Assembly: GCA_964242575.1 (NCBI GenBank)
Contig: CAXTCN010000254.1
Coordinates: forward strand, 1-6,291
Source of the DNA: JANPPS01 sp964242575
Lineage (GTDB): Bacteria > Pseudomonadota > Alphaproteobacteria > Acetobacterales > Acetobacteraceae
Length of the DNA: 6,291 nucleotides
Reading direction: 5' to 3'
Of the stretch, positions 1-5,994 are shown piece by piece. A program made the position numbers and the translations under genes. A model generated the notes under the pieces. The model was not told the DNA's origin and did not search any database. It saw only the letters and a list, made by a program, of their open reading frames with translations. Positions within the stretch are counted from its first letter, which is position 1; each line of letters opens with the position of its first letter.

Positions 1-416
1 CGACGTTCAACGCCCGGAAATACAGCAAGCTGCCGTTCTCCTCCACGCTGAACGGGAGCTGCACCAACGTGTGCCCGGTCAAGATCAACATCCACGAGCA
101 GATCGCCAGTTGGCGGCAGGTGATGGCTGAGACGCACGAGCTGCCGCTGCTGAAGAAAGCGATGATGAAGGCGGCCGGCCTGCTGCTGTCCAGCCCGCGG
201 CTATACCGCGCGGCCCTGCCGCTGGCCGACAGCGCGCTCCGGCACCTGCCGCGCTTCGTCATCTACAACCGCCTGAACACCTGGGGGCGCGGGCGCGAGA
301 TGCCGCCGGCGCCGGAGCAAACCTTCCACCAGTGGCACGCGGAGAACCGGGGCCAGAAGCCCAAGGACGCCCAGCCATCCAGGGAGGCCCAGACATCCAG
401 GGAGGCGCAGCCATGA
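1..416 (+). CDS. lutB: Lactate utilization iron-sulfur protein LutB, C-terminal part
   Basis: This is the last 137 residues of a LutB/LldF-type protein; the first complete codon is at base 3 and the gene begins before the window. LutB is the iron-sulfur subunit of the LutABC complex, which oxidises L-lactate to pyruvate in the cytoplasm and passes electrons on. The sequence shows the end of the second cluster-binding segment (STLNGSCTNVCPVKINIHEQ, about visible residues 14-33), followed by the helical tail usual for the family (ASWRQVM..., RFVIYNRLNTWGRGREMP). The segment carries SxNGSC where many LutB proteins have a CGAC-type motif, so one possible cluster cysteine is asparagine here. The extreme C-terminus is a short tandem repeat (QPSREA, QTSREA, QP). 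The stop TGA overlaps the lutC start as ATGA, which indicates translational coupling. Family assignment is secure; which natural electron acceptor is used cannot be seen. Confidence 0.9.
   Translation, partial: TFNARKYSKLPFSSTLNGSCTNVCPVKINIHEQIASWRQVMAETHELPLLKKAMMKAAGLLLSSPRLYRAALPLADSALRHLPRFVIYNRLNTWGRGREMPPAPEQTFHQWHAENRGQKPKDAQPSREAQTSREAQP
372..407 (+). repeat. 18-bp tandem repeat at the lutB end, carrying the lutC ribosome binding site
   Basis: Two adjacent 18-base units (372-389 and 390-407) differ at only two positions, and the start of a third copy (408-414) runs into the lutC start codon. Each unit contains AGGGAGG; the second one (399-405) sits 7 bases before the lutC ATG and is the probable Shine-Dalgarno sequence. 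In the lutB frame the repeat encodes QPSREA followed by QTSREA. It looks like a local duplication in the unconstrained protein tail. Confidence 0.75.
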
Positions 417-1023
417 GCAGCCGCGACGCCATCCTCGCCGCGGTCCGGGCGCACCGGCCCAAGCTGGACCGGCCGGAGCCGCTGATCCCGATGTTCGACA
501 CGGACCAGCCGGTCGACCTGCTGGCAGCCTTTGGGCAGGCGCTTGAGAGGATGGGCGGCAAGCTGCTGCCGCCCAGCGCCGGGGACCCGCTGTCCTCTGT
601 CCGGGACTTGCTGCGGGACGCAAAGATCATCTGCTCCAACGTGCCGGAGGTCGCGGGCAACCGCGCCCTGGCGCTGGATATGGCGCCTGCCGACCTGGCC
701 GACGTAGACTACGGCATCGTGCGGGCCGCCTTCGCGGTGGCCGAGACCGGCTCGGTTTGCCTCACGGAAGCCGAGCTGGGCGTGAACACGCTGGGCTACC
801 TGCCGCAGCACCTGATCGTGCTGCTCGACCCGGCGGACATCGTGCCGAACATCCACCACGCCTACCGCCGGCCGGAGTTCCACGCCGCGCGCTACGCCGT
901 GTTCCAGACCGGGCCCTCGGCCACCGCCGACATCGAGGGCGTGCTGATCCACGGCGCCCAGGCGTGCGCTCGCTGTCCGTGCTGCCCTTGGCACGGGCCG
1001 CGCCGCCAAGCGCCACAAGCTGA
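413..1023 (+). CDS. lutC: Lactate utilization protein LutC (DUF162/LUD family), apparent frameshift near 961
   Basis: LutC is the third component of the LutABC L-lactate oxidation complex. From the ATG at 413, residues 1-183 give a clear LUD-domain protein, with family motifs ADVDYGIVRAAFAVAETGSV (about 96-115), GYLPQHLIVLL (118-128), PNIHHAYRR and TGPSATADIEGVLIHGAQ (166-183). After codon 959-961 the homologous sequence GVRSLSVLPLARAA continues one frame over and ends at TGA 1021-1023. Adding one G in the GG at 961-962 restores CAG GGC GTG and a 203-residue protein, a normal family length. Without that base, the ATG frame runs on to 1372, giving about 319 residues with a Cys/Arg/Pro-rich tail unlike LutC and overlapping the next two genes. 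Start choice rests on the AGGGAGG at 399-405 and the ATGA overlap with lutB. The shift may be a sequencing error or a real mutation; only the last ~20 residues are affected, so loss of function is not certain. Confidence 0.85.
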
Positions 1024-1047
1024 TCCACTTCAACCAGGAGACTCACG

Positions 1048-1233
1048 ATGCAACGCACCCTCATTACCGTCCTGCTCGCCAGCCTGCTCGCTGCCTGCGC
1101 GGACACCCGTCCTGACACCCTTGTGTCCCCAAGCCTTGACAGCGGCGTCACCTCCAGCAACGGCGGCGGCACGCGCACGCTCGGCAACCAGCCCAACGTC
1201 GGCGTCACCACCCGCGTCGGCCCGGTCCGGTGA
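1048..1233 (+). CDS. Small predicted lipoprotein
   Basis: This 61-residue protein starts at an ATG preceded by AGGAG at 1036-1040 with 7-base spacing. Residues 1-16 form a short signal peptide (MQRTLITVLLASLLAA) ending in a textbook lipobox L-A-A-C, so Cys17 should be lipidated and the mature protein anchored to a membrane on the periplasmic side. The remaining 45 residues are rich in Thr, Ser, Gly and Val, with no domain I recognise. The start lies 24 bases after the frame-corrected lutC stop. The stop codon overlaps the next gene's GTG start as GTGA, suggesting that the two small exported proteins are translated together. The function is unknown. Confidence 0.65.
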   Translation: MQRTLITVLLASLLAACADTRPDTLVSPSLDSGVTSSNGGGTRTLGNQPNVGVTTRVGPVR

Positions 1234-1508
1234 GGACCCCGCCCGCCACGGGACTGGCGGTTGCCATCCTGCTCGCATCCACCGCCGTTGCCAGCGCGCA
1301 AGCGCCGCGGAACGGTCCCGAGTGGGGCGGCAAGAACCACCAGCCGACGCAGGCCGAGGTGGCCGGCCGTGAGGACCGCGCCGGGGTGCGCGCTTCTCCG
1401 TCCCAAAAGCGGCAGGACGACCGGACGGTTGAGCAGATCGGCCGGGAGCTCCTGTATGACGAGGACGTTGAGCTGCCCCGCGACCCCGCCCGTCCAACGC
1501 CACCCTAG
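1230..1508 (+). CDS. Small secreted/periplasmic hypothetical protein
   Basis: A 92-residue protein is read from a GTG start overlapping the preceding stop (GTGA). There is no separate Shine-Dalgarno sequence, which fits translational coupling with the lipoprotein gene. Residues 1-25 look like a cleavable signal peptide, with a hydrophobic core GLAVAILLASTAVA and a likely cleavage after ASA. The mature part contains WGGKNHQPTQAEVAGRED and DRTVEQIGRELL. These resemble segments of small uncharacterised secreted proteins I associate with alphaproteobacteria, but I cannot name a family. The C-terminus is acidic, then proline-rich. The signal peptide followed by hydrophilic sequence makes it more likely real than the overlapping reading frames. 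Function is not known. Confidence 0.6.
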   Translation: MRTPPATGLAVAILLASTAVASAQAPRNGPEWGGKNHQPTQAEVAGREDRAGVRASPSQKRQDDRTVEQIGRELLYDEDVELPRDPARPTPP

Positions 1509-1536
1509 CGGCAGCCCTGAGCCAGGAGCCAGCGCC

Positions 1537-2079
1537 ATGTTCAACGCCTTGACCCTCCGTTCTCTCGATCCGGTCCGCGGCAGCGACGGTGCCACGGTGC
1601 GCGAGCTGCCCGCCCCGGCCGCGATGGCAGGCGTCAACATGCGCCTGGACCGGGGCGGCGTGCGGGAGATGCACTGGCGCAAGACGGCTGAATGGTCGCT
1701 CATACTCAGTGGCCAGGCCCGCATCACCACGGTGGATAGGAGTGGGCGCACCGTCCAGGACGACGTGGCGGCGGGCGACGCGTGTTATTTCCCGCCGGGC
1801 TTTCCGCACTCGATCCAGGGCATCGAGGAGGATGGGGTCGAGTTCCTGCTGGTGTTCGAGGGCGGCGCGTTCCCCGGGGACAGCGCCTTCCTGCTGTCCG
1901 ACCTGTTCGCGCACCTGCCCCGGGACGTGCTGGCCCGGAACCTCGGCTGGCCGGAGGCGGCGTTGGCCCGCATCCCGGACAAGGAGCTGTATGTCTTCCA
2001 GATGGCCCCGCCTAGGCCGTTGGAGGGCGATTGCATGGCGGGCGCCGGGCCGTTCGCGGTGCAAGCCCACTGCTCGTGA
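1537..2079 (+). CDS. Single-domain cupin related to the N-terminal half of oxalate decarboxylase
   Basis: A 180-residue protein starts at the ATG at 1537, with AGGAG at 1524-1528 and 8-base spacing. It aligns by eye with the first cupin of bicupin oxalate decarboxylases: MAGVNMRLDRGGVREMHW (30-47), AEWSLILSGQARITTVD (51-67), DDVAAGDACYFPPGFPHSIQ (75-94), VEFLLVFEGGAFPGDSAF (101-118), SDLFAHLPRDVLARNLGW (121-138). Known OxdC metal ligands are three histidines and a glutamate. Here His46, Glu52 and His91 are kept but the second histidine of HxH is Arg48. The catalytic lid triplet Ser-Glu-Asn is replaced by Pro113-Gly114-Asp115. Known enzymes are about 380 residues with two cupins; the second is absent, since the sequence ends soon after PPRPLEGD and the next gene begins 60 bases later. 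Oxalate decarboxylase activity is therefore unlikely; another small-molecule binding or enzymatic role is possible. No signal peptide is seen, so it is probably cytoplasmic. Confidence 0.85.
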   Translation: MFNALTLRSLDPVRGSDGATVRELPAPAAMAGVNMRLDRGGVREMHWRKTAEWSLILSGQARITTVDRSGRTVQDDVAAGDACYFPPGFPHSIQGIEEDGVEFLLVFEGGAFPGDSAFLLSDLFAHLPRDVLARNLGWPEAALARIPDKELYVFQMAPPRPLEGDCMAGAGPFAVQAHCS

Positions 2080-2080
2080 C

Positions 2081-2104
2081 GCTGGCCTAGCTTGACCAGC
2101 CAGC
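2081..2104 (+). other. Weak stem-loop after the cupin gene
   Basis: GCTGGC at 2081-2086 can pair with GCCAGC at 2099-2104 around a 12-base loop, immediately after the cupin stop. No T-tract follows, so it is not a convincing intrinsic terminator and may simply be chance in GC-rich DNA. Confidence 0.2.
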
Positions 2105-2138
2105 CAACCTGACGATCCCCATAACCAAGGAAACCACC

Positions 2139-2525
2139 ATGCCGCGTCCAGCAATCGCCTTTGCAGCCCTGGCTGCCTGCCTCGCCGCCACCGCCTGCGC
2201 CACCCCGCAGCAGCGGGCCATGGACCGGGAGAACCTGCTGTCCGCCGCAGGCTTCACCGTGCTGCCCGCAAACACGCCGGAGCGGGTGGCCTCGCTGCGC
2301 GACCTGTCGGCCAATAGGGTGGTGCAGCGCATCCGGGGCGGGACCGTCCGCTACGTGTATGCCGATCCCCTGGTGTGCGGCTGCCTGTACGTCGGCGACC
2401 AGGCGGCCTATAACCGCTACCGCCAAGAGGCATTCCAGCGCCAGTTGGCCGACGAGCAGGCCTTGACCGCGCAGTTGAACGAGAACGGCTGGAATGAAGG
2501 GCCGTGGGGAGAGAGGTTCTTCTGA
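2139..2525 (+). CDS. Conserved lipoprotein-like hypothetical protein
   Basis: This 128-residue protein has AAGGAA at 2127-2132 before its ATG. Residues 1-19 are a hydrophobic export signal (AIAFAALAACLAATA) followed by Cys20. The lipobox A-T-A-C is weak because alanine rather than leucine stands at -3, so lipidation is plausible but not sure. The mature domain contains ENLLSAAGFTVLPANTPERV (31-50), RGGTVRYVYADP (66-77), then VCGCLYVGDQAAYNRYR (79-95) with a Cys-x-Cys pair. It ends in a Gln-rich helix and a Gly/Trp tail. From memory these motifs resemble small uncharacterised alphaproteobacterial proteins; I know of no established function. It should act in the periplasm. It stands alone between the cupin gene and the efflux genes. 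Confidence 0.75.
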   Translation: MPRPAIAFAALAACLAATACATPQQRAMDRENLLSAAGFTVLPANTPERVASLRDLSANRVVQRIRGGTVRYVYADPLVCGCLYVGDQAAYNRYRQEAFQRQLADEQALTAQLNENGWNEGPWGERFF

Positions 2526-2528
2526 CAG

Positions 2529-2543
2529 CCTGGCGGTGCCAGG
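2529..2543 (+). terminator. Compact hairpin after the 2139-2525 gene, possible terminator
   Basis: CCTGGC at 2529-2534 and GCCAGG at 2538-2543 form a perfect 6-bp stem with a GGT loop, starting 4 bases after the stop codon. The following sequence (GCACTTGCTTGTG) is only moderately T-rich, so termination would be weak or would need help. Its position between two apparent transcription units supports a 3'-end role. Confidence 0.3.
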
Positions 2544-2601
2544 GCACTTGCTTGTGAGCCGCCATCATTAGGGCCGCCTGCGACGCCGTAGGCCAGGAGG
2601 C

Positions 2602-2611
2602 CCAGCGCTGG
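2602..2611. promoter_or_regulatory. 10-bp palindrome upstream of the efflux genes
   Basis: CCAGCGCTGG is a perfect palindrome 35 bases before the DUF1656 start. It lies in the 121-base gap (2526-2646) that should hold the efflux promoter. I could not identify convincing -35 and -10 boxes there. A regulator site is possible, but a palindrome this short is also expected by chance in GC-rich DNA. Confidence 0.2.
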
Positions 2612-2646
2612 CGGGCAGGGGAACCGCCGGATGGAAAGTTGGCGTC

Positions 2647-2850
2647 ATGAGGTTCACGGAGGTTAGCGTCCTTGGGGTCTACATCTCGCCGCTGGTGCCG
2701 ATGCTGCTTGCGGCGTGGGCGGCCACCTTGGCGCTGCAGCGGCTTGGCGACCGGTCCGGGCTGTTGCGCCACGTTTGGCATCCGGCGCTGTTCATGTTCT
2801 GCACTTACCTGGTCGTGCTCGCGGCCATTGTGCTCGCGGTGGCGGGATGA
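2647..2850 (+). CDS. DUF1656 (AaeX-like) small membrane protein of an efflux pump
   Basis: A 67-residue protein, the same size as E. coli AaeX, starts at an ATG with GGAAAG at 2633-2638 (8-base spacing). It begins MRFTEVSVLGVYISPLVPML, the DUF1656 signature, and has two membrane segments (about residues 10-30 and 45-66) joined by the conserved LLRHVWHPALF (41-51). Members of this family are nearly always encoded with a HlyD-type fusion protein and a FUSC-family transporter, as in aaeXAB, the aromatic carboxylic acid efflux locus. Here the fusion-protein gene follows with an ATGA overlap. The exact role of DUF1656 proteins is not established; an accessory inner-membrane component is the usual view. 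Family assignment is strong. Confidence 0.9.
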   Translation: MRFTEVSVLGVYISPLVPMLLAAWAATLALQRLGDRSGLLRHVWHPALFMFCTYLVVLAAIVLAVAG

Positions 2851-3887
2851 CCACGGCCCTGCGGCCCGCCGCGCCGGAAGAAGCGCCGCCAGCGCAGGAC
2901 ACGGCCCCCACCGAGGCCTCCAAGGACGCCCAGGCGAGGCCGAGGCGAAAGGTTGTCCCGGTGCTGCTCACGCTTCTCGCCGTGGCGGCGGCCGTGCCGG
3001 CGTGCTGGGCCATTTGGGACGCCTTCATGGCAGCGCCCTGGACACGGGACGGGCGGGTGCGGGCCTACGCCGTTTCCATCGCGCCCGAGGTGTCCGGACG
3101 GATCATCGAGCTGCACGTCGCCGACAACCAGTTCGTCCACAAGGGCGACGTGCTGCTCGTGATCGACCCCACCGACTTCGCCATCGCCGTCAGCGTCAAC
3201 CAGGCGCAGCTTGAGCAGGCCAAGGCGGACCTGGAAAACAAGCGCACCCAGTTGGAACGGCGGCAGCAGTTGACGACGCTGTCGACCTCCACGGAGGAGA
3301 AGCAGAACTTCACCACCGCGGCGGCCAGCGCCGGCGCAACGCTGCAGCAGGCGATGAGCAACCTCGCGCAGGCGCAGGTGAACCTGCGGCGCACGCGCAT
3401 CGCCTCGCCGGTGAACGGCTGGGTGACCAACCTGCTGGCGCGGCAGGGCGACTACGCCACCACGGGGCAGCGCAACATCGCGGTCGTGGATGCAGACTCG
3501 TTCTGGATGGACGGCTACTTCGAAGAAACCAACCTCGGGGACATCCACGAGGGCGACCCGGCCTCCATGCGGCTGGTCGGCTATGGGCGGCAAACGCTGC
3601 GCGGCCGCGTGCAAAGCGTCGCCCGGGGGATCAACGTCGCCAACGCGCAGCCGGACCAGGCCGGGCTGGCCAACGTCAACCCGATCTTCACCTGGGTCCG
3701 CCTGGCCCAGCGTGTGCCGGTCCGCATCAGCATCGACGAGGTGCCGGACGGCGTGCGCCTCGTTGCCGGCCTGACCGCCACCATACAGATCGACCGTGCC
3801 GGGCAGTCGCCGGGCTGGTGGCCCCAGAGCTGGTGGCCATGGGGGGCGGACAGCAGTCAGGCGCGGGGTCCCGAAAGGCCGAAGTAG
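2847..3887 (+). CDS. AaeA-like HlyD-family membrane fusion protein (efflux periplasmic adaptor)
   Basis: A 346-residue periplasmic adaptor that should link a FUSC inner-membrane transporter to an outer-membrane channel for export of aromatic or other organic acids. Residues 1-35 are a hydrophilic Pro/Ala-rich cytoplasmic tail and 36-58 a membrane anchor. APWTRDGRVRAYAVSIAPEV (63-82) and the following VSGRIIELHVADNQFVHKGD (82-101) form the first half of the lipoyl-like domain. Residues about 115-170 form a short coiled-coil hairpin (QLEQAKADLENKRTQLERRQ). LRRTRIASPVNGWVTNLLAR (170-189) closes the lipoyl domain, and DADSFWMDGYFEETNLGDIH (205-224) opens the beta-barrel. The start overlaps the DUF1656 stop as ATGA, so the two are coupled. 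The C-terminus adds a Trp-rich tail (PGWWPQSWWPWG, 322-333). The last 31 bases overlap the end of the oppositely oriented FUSC gene, its likely partner. Substrate is inferred from family only. Confidence 0.9.
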   Translation: MTTALRPAAPEEAPPAQDTAPTEASKDAQARPRRKVVPVLLTLLAVAAAVPACWAIWDAFMAAPWTRDGRVRAYAVSIAPEVSGRIIELHVADNQFVHKGDVLLVIDPTDFAIAVSVNQAQLEQAKADLENKRTQLERRQQLTTLSTSTEEKQNFTTAAASAGATLQQAMSNLAQAQVNLRRTRIASPVNGWVTNLLARQGDYATTGQRNIAVVDADSFWMDGYFEETNLGDIHEGDPASMRLVGYGRQTLRGRVQSVARGINVANAQPDQAGLANVNPIFTWVRLAQRVPVRISIDEVPDGVRLVAGLTATIQIDRAGQSPGWWPQSWWPWGADSSQARGPERPK

Positions 3888-5926
3888 GCCGCATGGGTGC
3901 GCAGGGCGTCCGCCAGGTTGCAGATGCTGGCGCGGGCGCCCAGCCGCATGTCCCCGCCGCGGCGGGAGGCGGGCACGCTTGCCAGGGCCTCGTCGAAGGC
4001 GGCCAGGCCCCGGACCGCGCCCATGCTGTCCCCGCGGGCCACTGCGGCGAGGGCTGGCGCAAGCTGATCCGTCAAGCAAAGGCGCTGGGCGGCTACGCGC
4101 AGGCGGATGATGTCCCCGCCGACCGCGAGCGCGGTGACCAGCCGGGCGCGCTGCGTCGGGGTTGCCCCGTCCGGCAGCGCGGCAAGGCGGCTGTAAACGC
4201 GCAAGTCCCAATCGCCAGCCCGTGGCAGCCTGCATCCTGACGCAAGGCGGTGGACTCCGTGCAGCGTGGCGGCAAGCAGGCGCGCCGTGCGCGTAGCCGG
4301 CGGCACCGGCGGGATGAGGCGAAGCGCGATGGCCGTGACCACGCACCCGCTGACGATGGCAAGCGCAGAGTTGTAGAACGCAGCCGTGTCGTAGGACGGT
4401 TGGTTGGCGACCCCCAGGAGCGGGACGAAAAGAAACGCCGCCGGGCCACCGGCTGCCTTGAGCGAGGGCGCCTGCGACAAGGCGGCGATCGGCGCCAGGA
4501 ACAGCGACAGCGACAGCGCAAAGGCGGCGAACCCCTGCTGCGCTGGCTGGATGCCGAACTTCAGCGCCCCTGCCAGCACGACGCAGCCTGCCGCGCCAGC
4601 CACGAACCCCAACGCCGCGGCGTAGGCCCCCTCGTTAAGCGACGAAAGCTGGATCACGGTGACGAAGGCGAACGTGACCATGACCGTGCCGCCCGGCCAT
4701 GCGGTCACGACCCAGAACGCCTCGGCCGCGGCAATGGTCAGGAAGACGCGCGCCGCGTTGACGAGCGGAGGCAGCAGATCGGGCAGGTTCCACCGGCTGC
4801 GGGCGCGGGTGCTGGTTTCCGTGCCAGGGGCGCTCAGCAACGCGACGGCGTTGAAGGACTGGGCGGCGGCGCGGAGGCCATCGGCAACCCGCTCCAGCAC
4901 AAGCCGGGCCGAGGGGTCGCCAGCCTGCTCCGCGGCAACGGCGGCGGCGGCGGCGGCGCACCCGTCGCGTGTTCCCGCTGGGTCGTCCAGGTGGCGAAGC
5001 GCCCCGCAACCAGGCCGCGCGTCGCGCATCGCCTGCGGCAACGCCAGGCGCGCGGCCTGGGCGGCGCTGCGCGCCTGGCCAGGCGCCAAGAGCCTGAGAT
5101 GCGCCGAAACCGAGCGCCAGGCCGACAAGGCGCCGAACAGGCTGTCCACCCCTGCCTGCAGCGTCCCCTGCTGCCGGCGCACGTCGGACGCCTCGCCCAG
5201 GGCCTGGTCAACCAAGGGGGACAGCGCCGCCGCGCGCCCGATCAGAGCGCGCCGGGCCGGCCGCGGGTCCTCGCCGGCGCCGCCGGCCGCCGCCAGGTCC
5301 GCTGCAAGGTGGTCCAGGGTTGCCGTGGCGACCACCGCGATCTCGGCCCCAAGCTGCTTGCGGGCTTGGCCGAAGCTGGTCAGGGACACCACGACGGTTG
5401 CCGCCACGACCCCGAGCGAAATCTCGCTCGCGCGCGACACGACAAGCGCAAAGGTTTGGGTCGGGTCGTCCAGGGCGTCGCCGGCGATGATCGCTGCCGT
5501 GAAGCCGGCCAGCGCCGCGGCATAGGCGGCAAAGTTCGCCAGGATGGTGTTGACGAACGCGCAGGCCGCTCCCCACAGCGCCAGGCCGGCAAGGAAGGCG
5601 ATGCGGTCCTGCGGGAAGCAGGCGGTCAGCAGGACGATGAACGCTGCGCCGACCAGGGTGCCGATCACGCGGAACCCGCCTTTCCGCAGGGAAGCGCCCA
5701 GGATGGGCTGGCAGGTGGCCGCAGCCGACGTGCCGGCCCAGGTCGGGTTGTCAAGCTGCAGGTAAAAGGCGGCGTAGAGCGCGAGGCACACCGAGGCCGC
5801 GAAGCGCAGCGCATAAAGCATGGTCGGCAGCACCGCCAGGGCGGATGCGCGAATGCGCCCCGCGCCGGCGCCGGTCAGCGTCGGAAGCGTGGCGGCAGGC
5901 GGAGCTGGATGGGCAATGATGGTCAC
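3857..5926 (-). CDS. FUSC-family inner-membrane efflux transporter (AaeB-like)
   Basis: A 689-residue transporter of the aromatic acid exporter/fusaric acid resistance family, the expected inner-membrane partner of the DUF1656 and HlyD-type proteins. It has the family's two-fold layout. An N-terminal membrane block (about 37-183) contains LDNPTWAGTSAAATCQP (58-74), LGASLRKGGFRVIGT (76-90) and TACFPQDRIAFLAGLALWGA (101-120). A soluble region follows (about 185-385), then a second membrane block (about 388-540) with FWVVTAWPGG (404-413), and a cytoplasmic C-terminal domain. I chose the GTG at 5926 because GAGGTG (5931-5936 on the plus strand) lies just upstream of it. The frame is open further, to a TTG at 5971, without a comparable site. 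In aaeXAB this gene is co-directional with the others; here it is convergent with them, overlapping the fusion-protein gene by 31 bases, and divergent from cyoA. The substrate is not visible in the sequence. Confidence 0.93.
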   Translation of the reverse strand: MTIIAHPAPPAATLPTLTGAGAGRIRASALAVLPTMLYALRFAASVCLALYAAFYLQLDNPTWAGTSAAATCQPILGASLRKGGFRVIGTLVGAAFIVLLTACFPQDRIAFLAGLALWGAACAFVNTILANFAAYAAALAGFTAAIIAGDALDDPTQTFALVVSRASEISLGVVAATVVVSLTSFGQARKQLGAEIAVVATATLDHLAADLAAAGGAGEDPRPARRALIGRAAALSPLVDQALGEASDVRRQQGTLQAGVDSLFGALSAWRSVSAHLRLLAPGQARSAAQAARLALPQAMRDARPGCGALRHLDDPAGTRDGCAAAAAAVAAEQAGDPSARLVLERVADGLRAAAQSFNAVALLSAPGTETSTRARSRWNLPDLLPPLVNAARVFLTIAAAEAFWVVTAWPGGTVMVTFAFVTVIQLSSLNEGAYAAALGFVAGAAGCVVLAGALKFGIQPAQQGFAAFALSLSLFLAPIAALSQAPSLKAAGGPAAFLFVPLLGVANQPSYDTAAFYNSALAIVSGCVVTAIALRLIPPVPPATRTARLLAATLHGVHRLASGCRLPRAGDWDLRVYSRLAALPDGATPTQRARLVTALAVGGDIIRLRVAAQRLCLTDQLAPALAAVARGDSMGAVRGLAAFDEALASVPASRRGGDMRLGARASICNLADALRTHAAYFGLSGPRA
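4939..4956. repeat. CGG trinucleotide run inside the FUSC gene
   Basis: Six perfect CGG units encode an alanine run (about residues 324-332) in the soluble region between the two membrane blocks. A change in unit number would stay in frame and alter only the length of a flexible stretch. Confidence 0.6.
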
Positions 5927-5930
5927 GTTC

Positions 5931-5936
5931 CACCTC
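5931..5936 (-). promoter_or_regulatory. Shine-Dalgarno site deciding the FUSC start
   Basis: On the minus strand GAGGTG is followed by GAAC and then the GTG start codon at 5926. Spacing from the GAGG core is about 6 bases. This favours GTG over the upstream in-frame TTG at 5971. Confidence 0.6.
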
Positions 5937-5994
5937 GCATGGGGCAGGCTGCTGTGCCCCGCCAAAAGCAATTACCTGATGGGCCGCCGGCAAA

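Noticed and set aside
962..1372. The continuation of the lutC ATG frame as a genuine C-terminal extension
   Set aside because: The LutC-like ending is in the neighbouring frame, and the extension overlaps two better-supported genes. It is better explained by a missing base.
762..2154. Overlapping minus-strand frames (762-1751 and 1030-2154) across lutC, the small exported proteins and the cupin
   Set aside because: No domain is recognisable, the composition is Arg/Gly/Pro-rich, and the plus-strand genes have ribosome binding sites, signal peptides or clear homology.
2591..2604. GGCC-AGGA-GGCC as a terminator or operator
   Set aside because: A 4-bp stem in GC-rich DNA is expected by chance and has no T-tract or partner sites.
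2805..4346. A 513-codon open frame on the minus strand opposite the fusion-protein gene
   Set aside because: It is His/Arg/Gly/Pro-rich low-complexity translation, the mirror of a well-supported HlyD-family gene, and it also overlaps the FUSC gene in another frame.
5927..5971. TTG at 5971 as the FUSC start
   Set aside because: It would add 15 residues without family resemblance and has no good ribosome binding site; the GTG at 5926 has GAGGTG just upstream.
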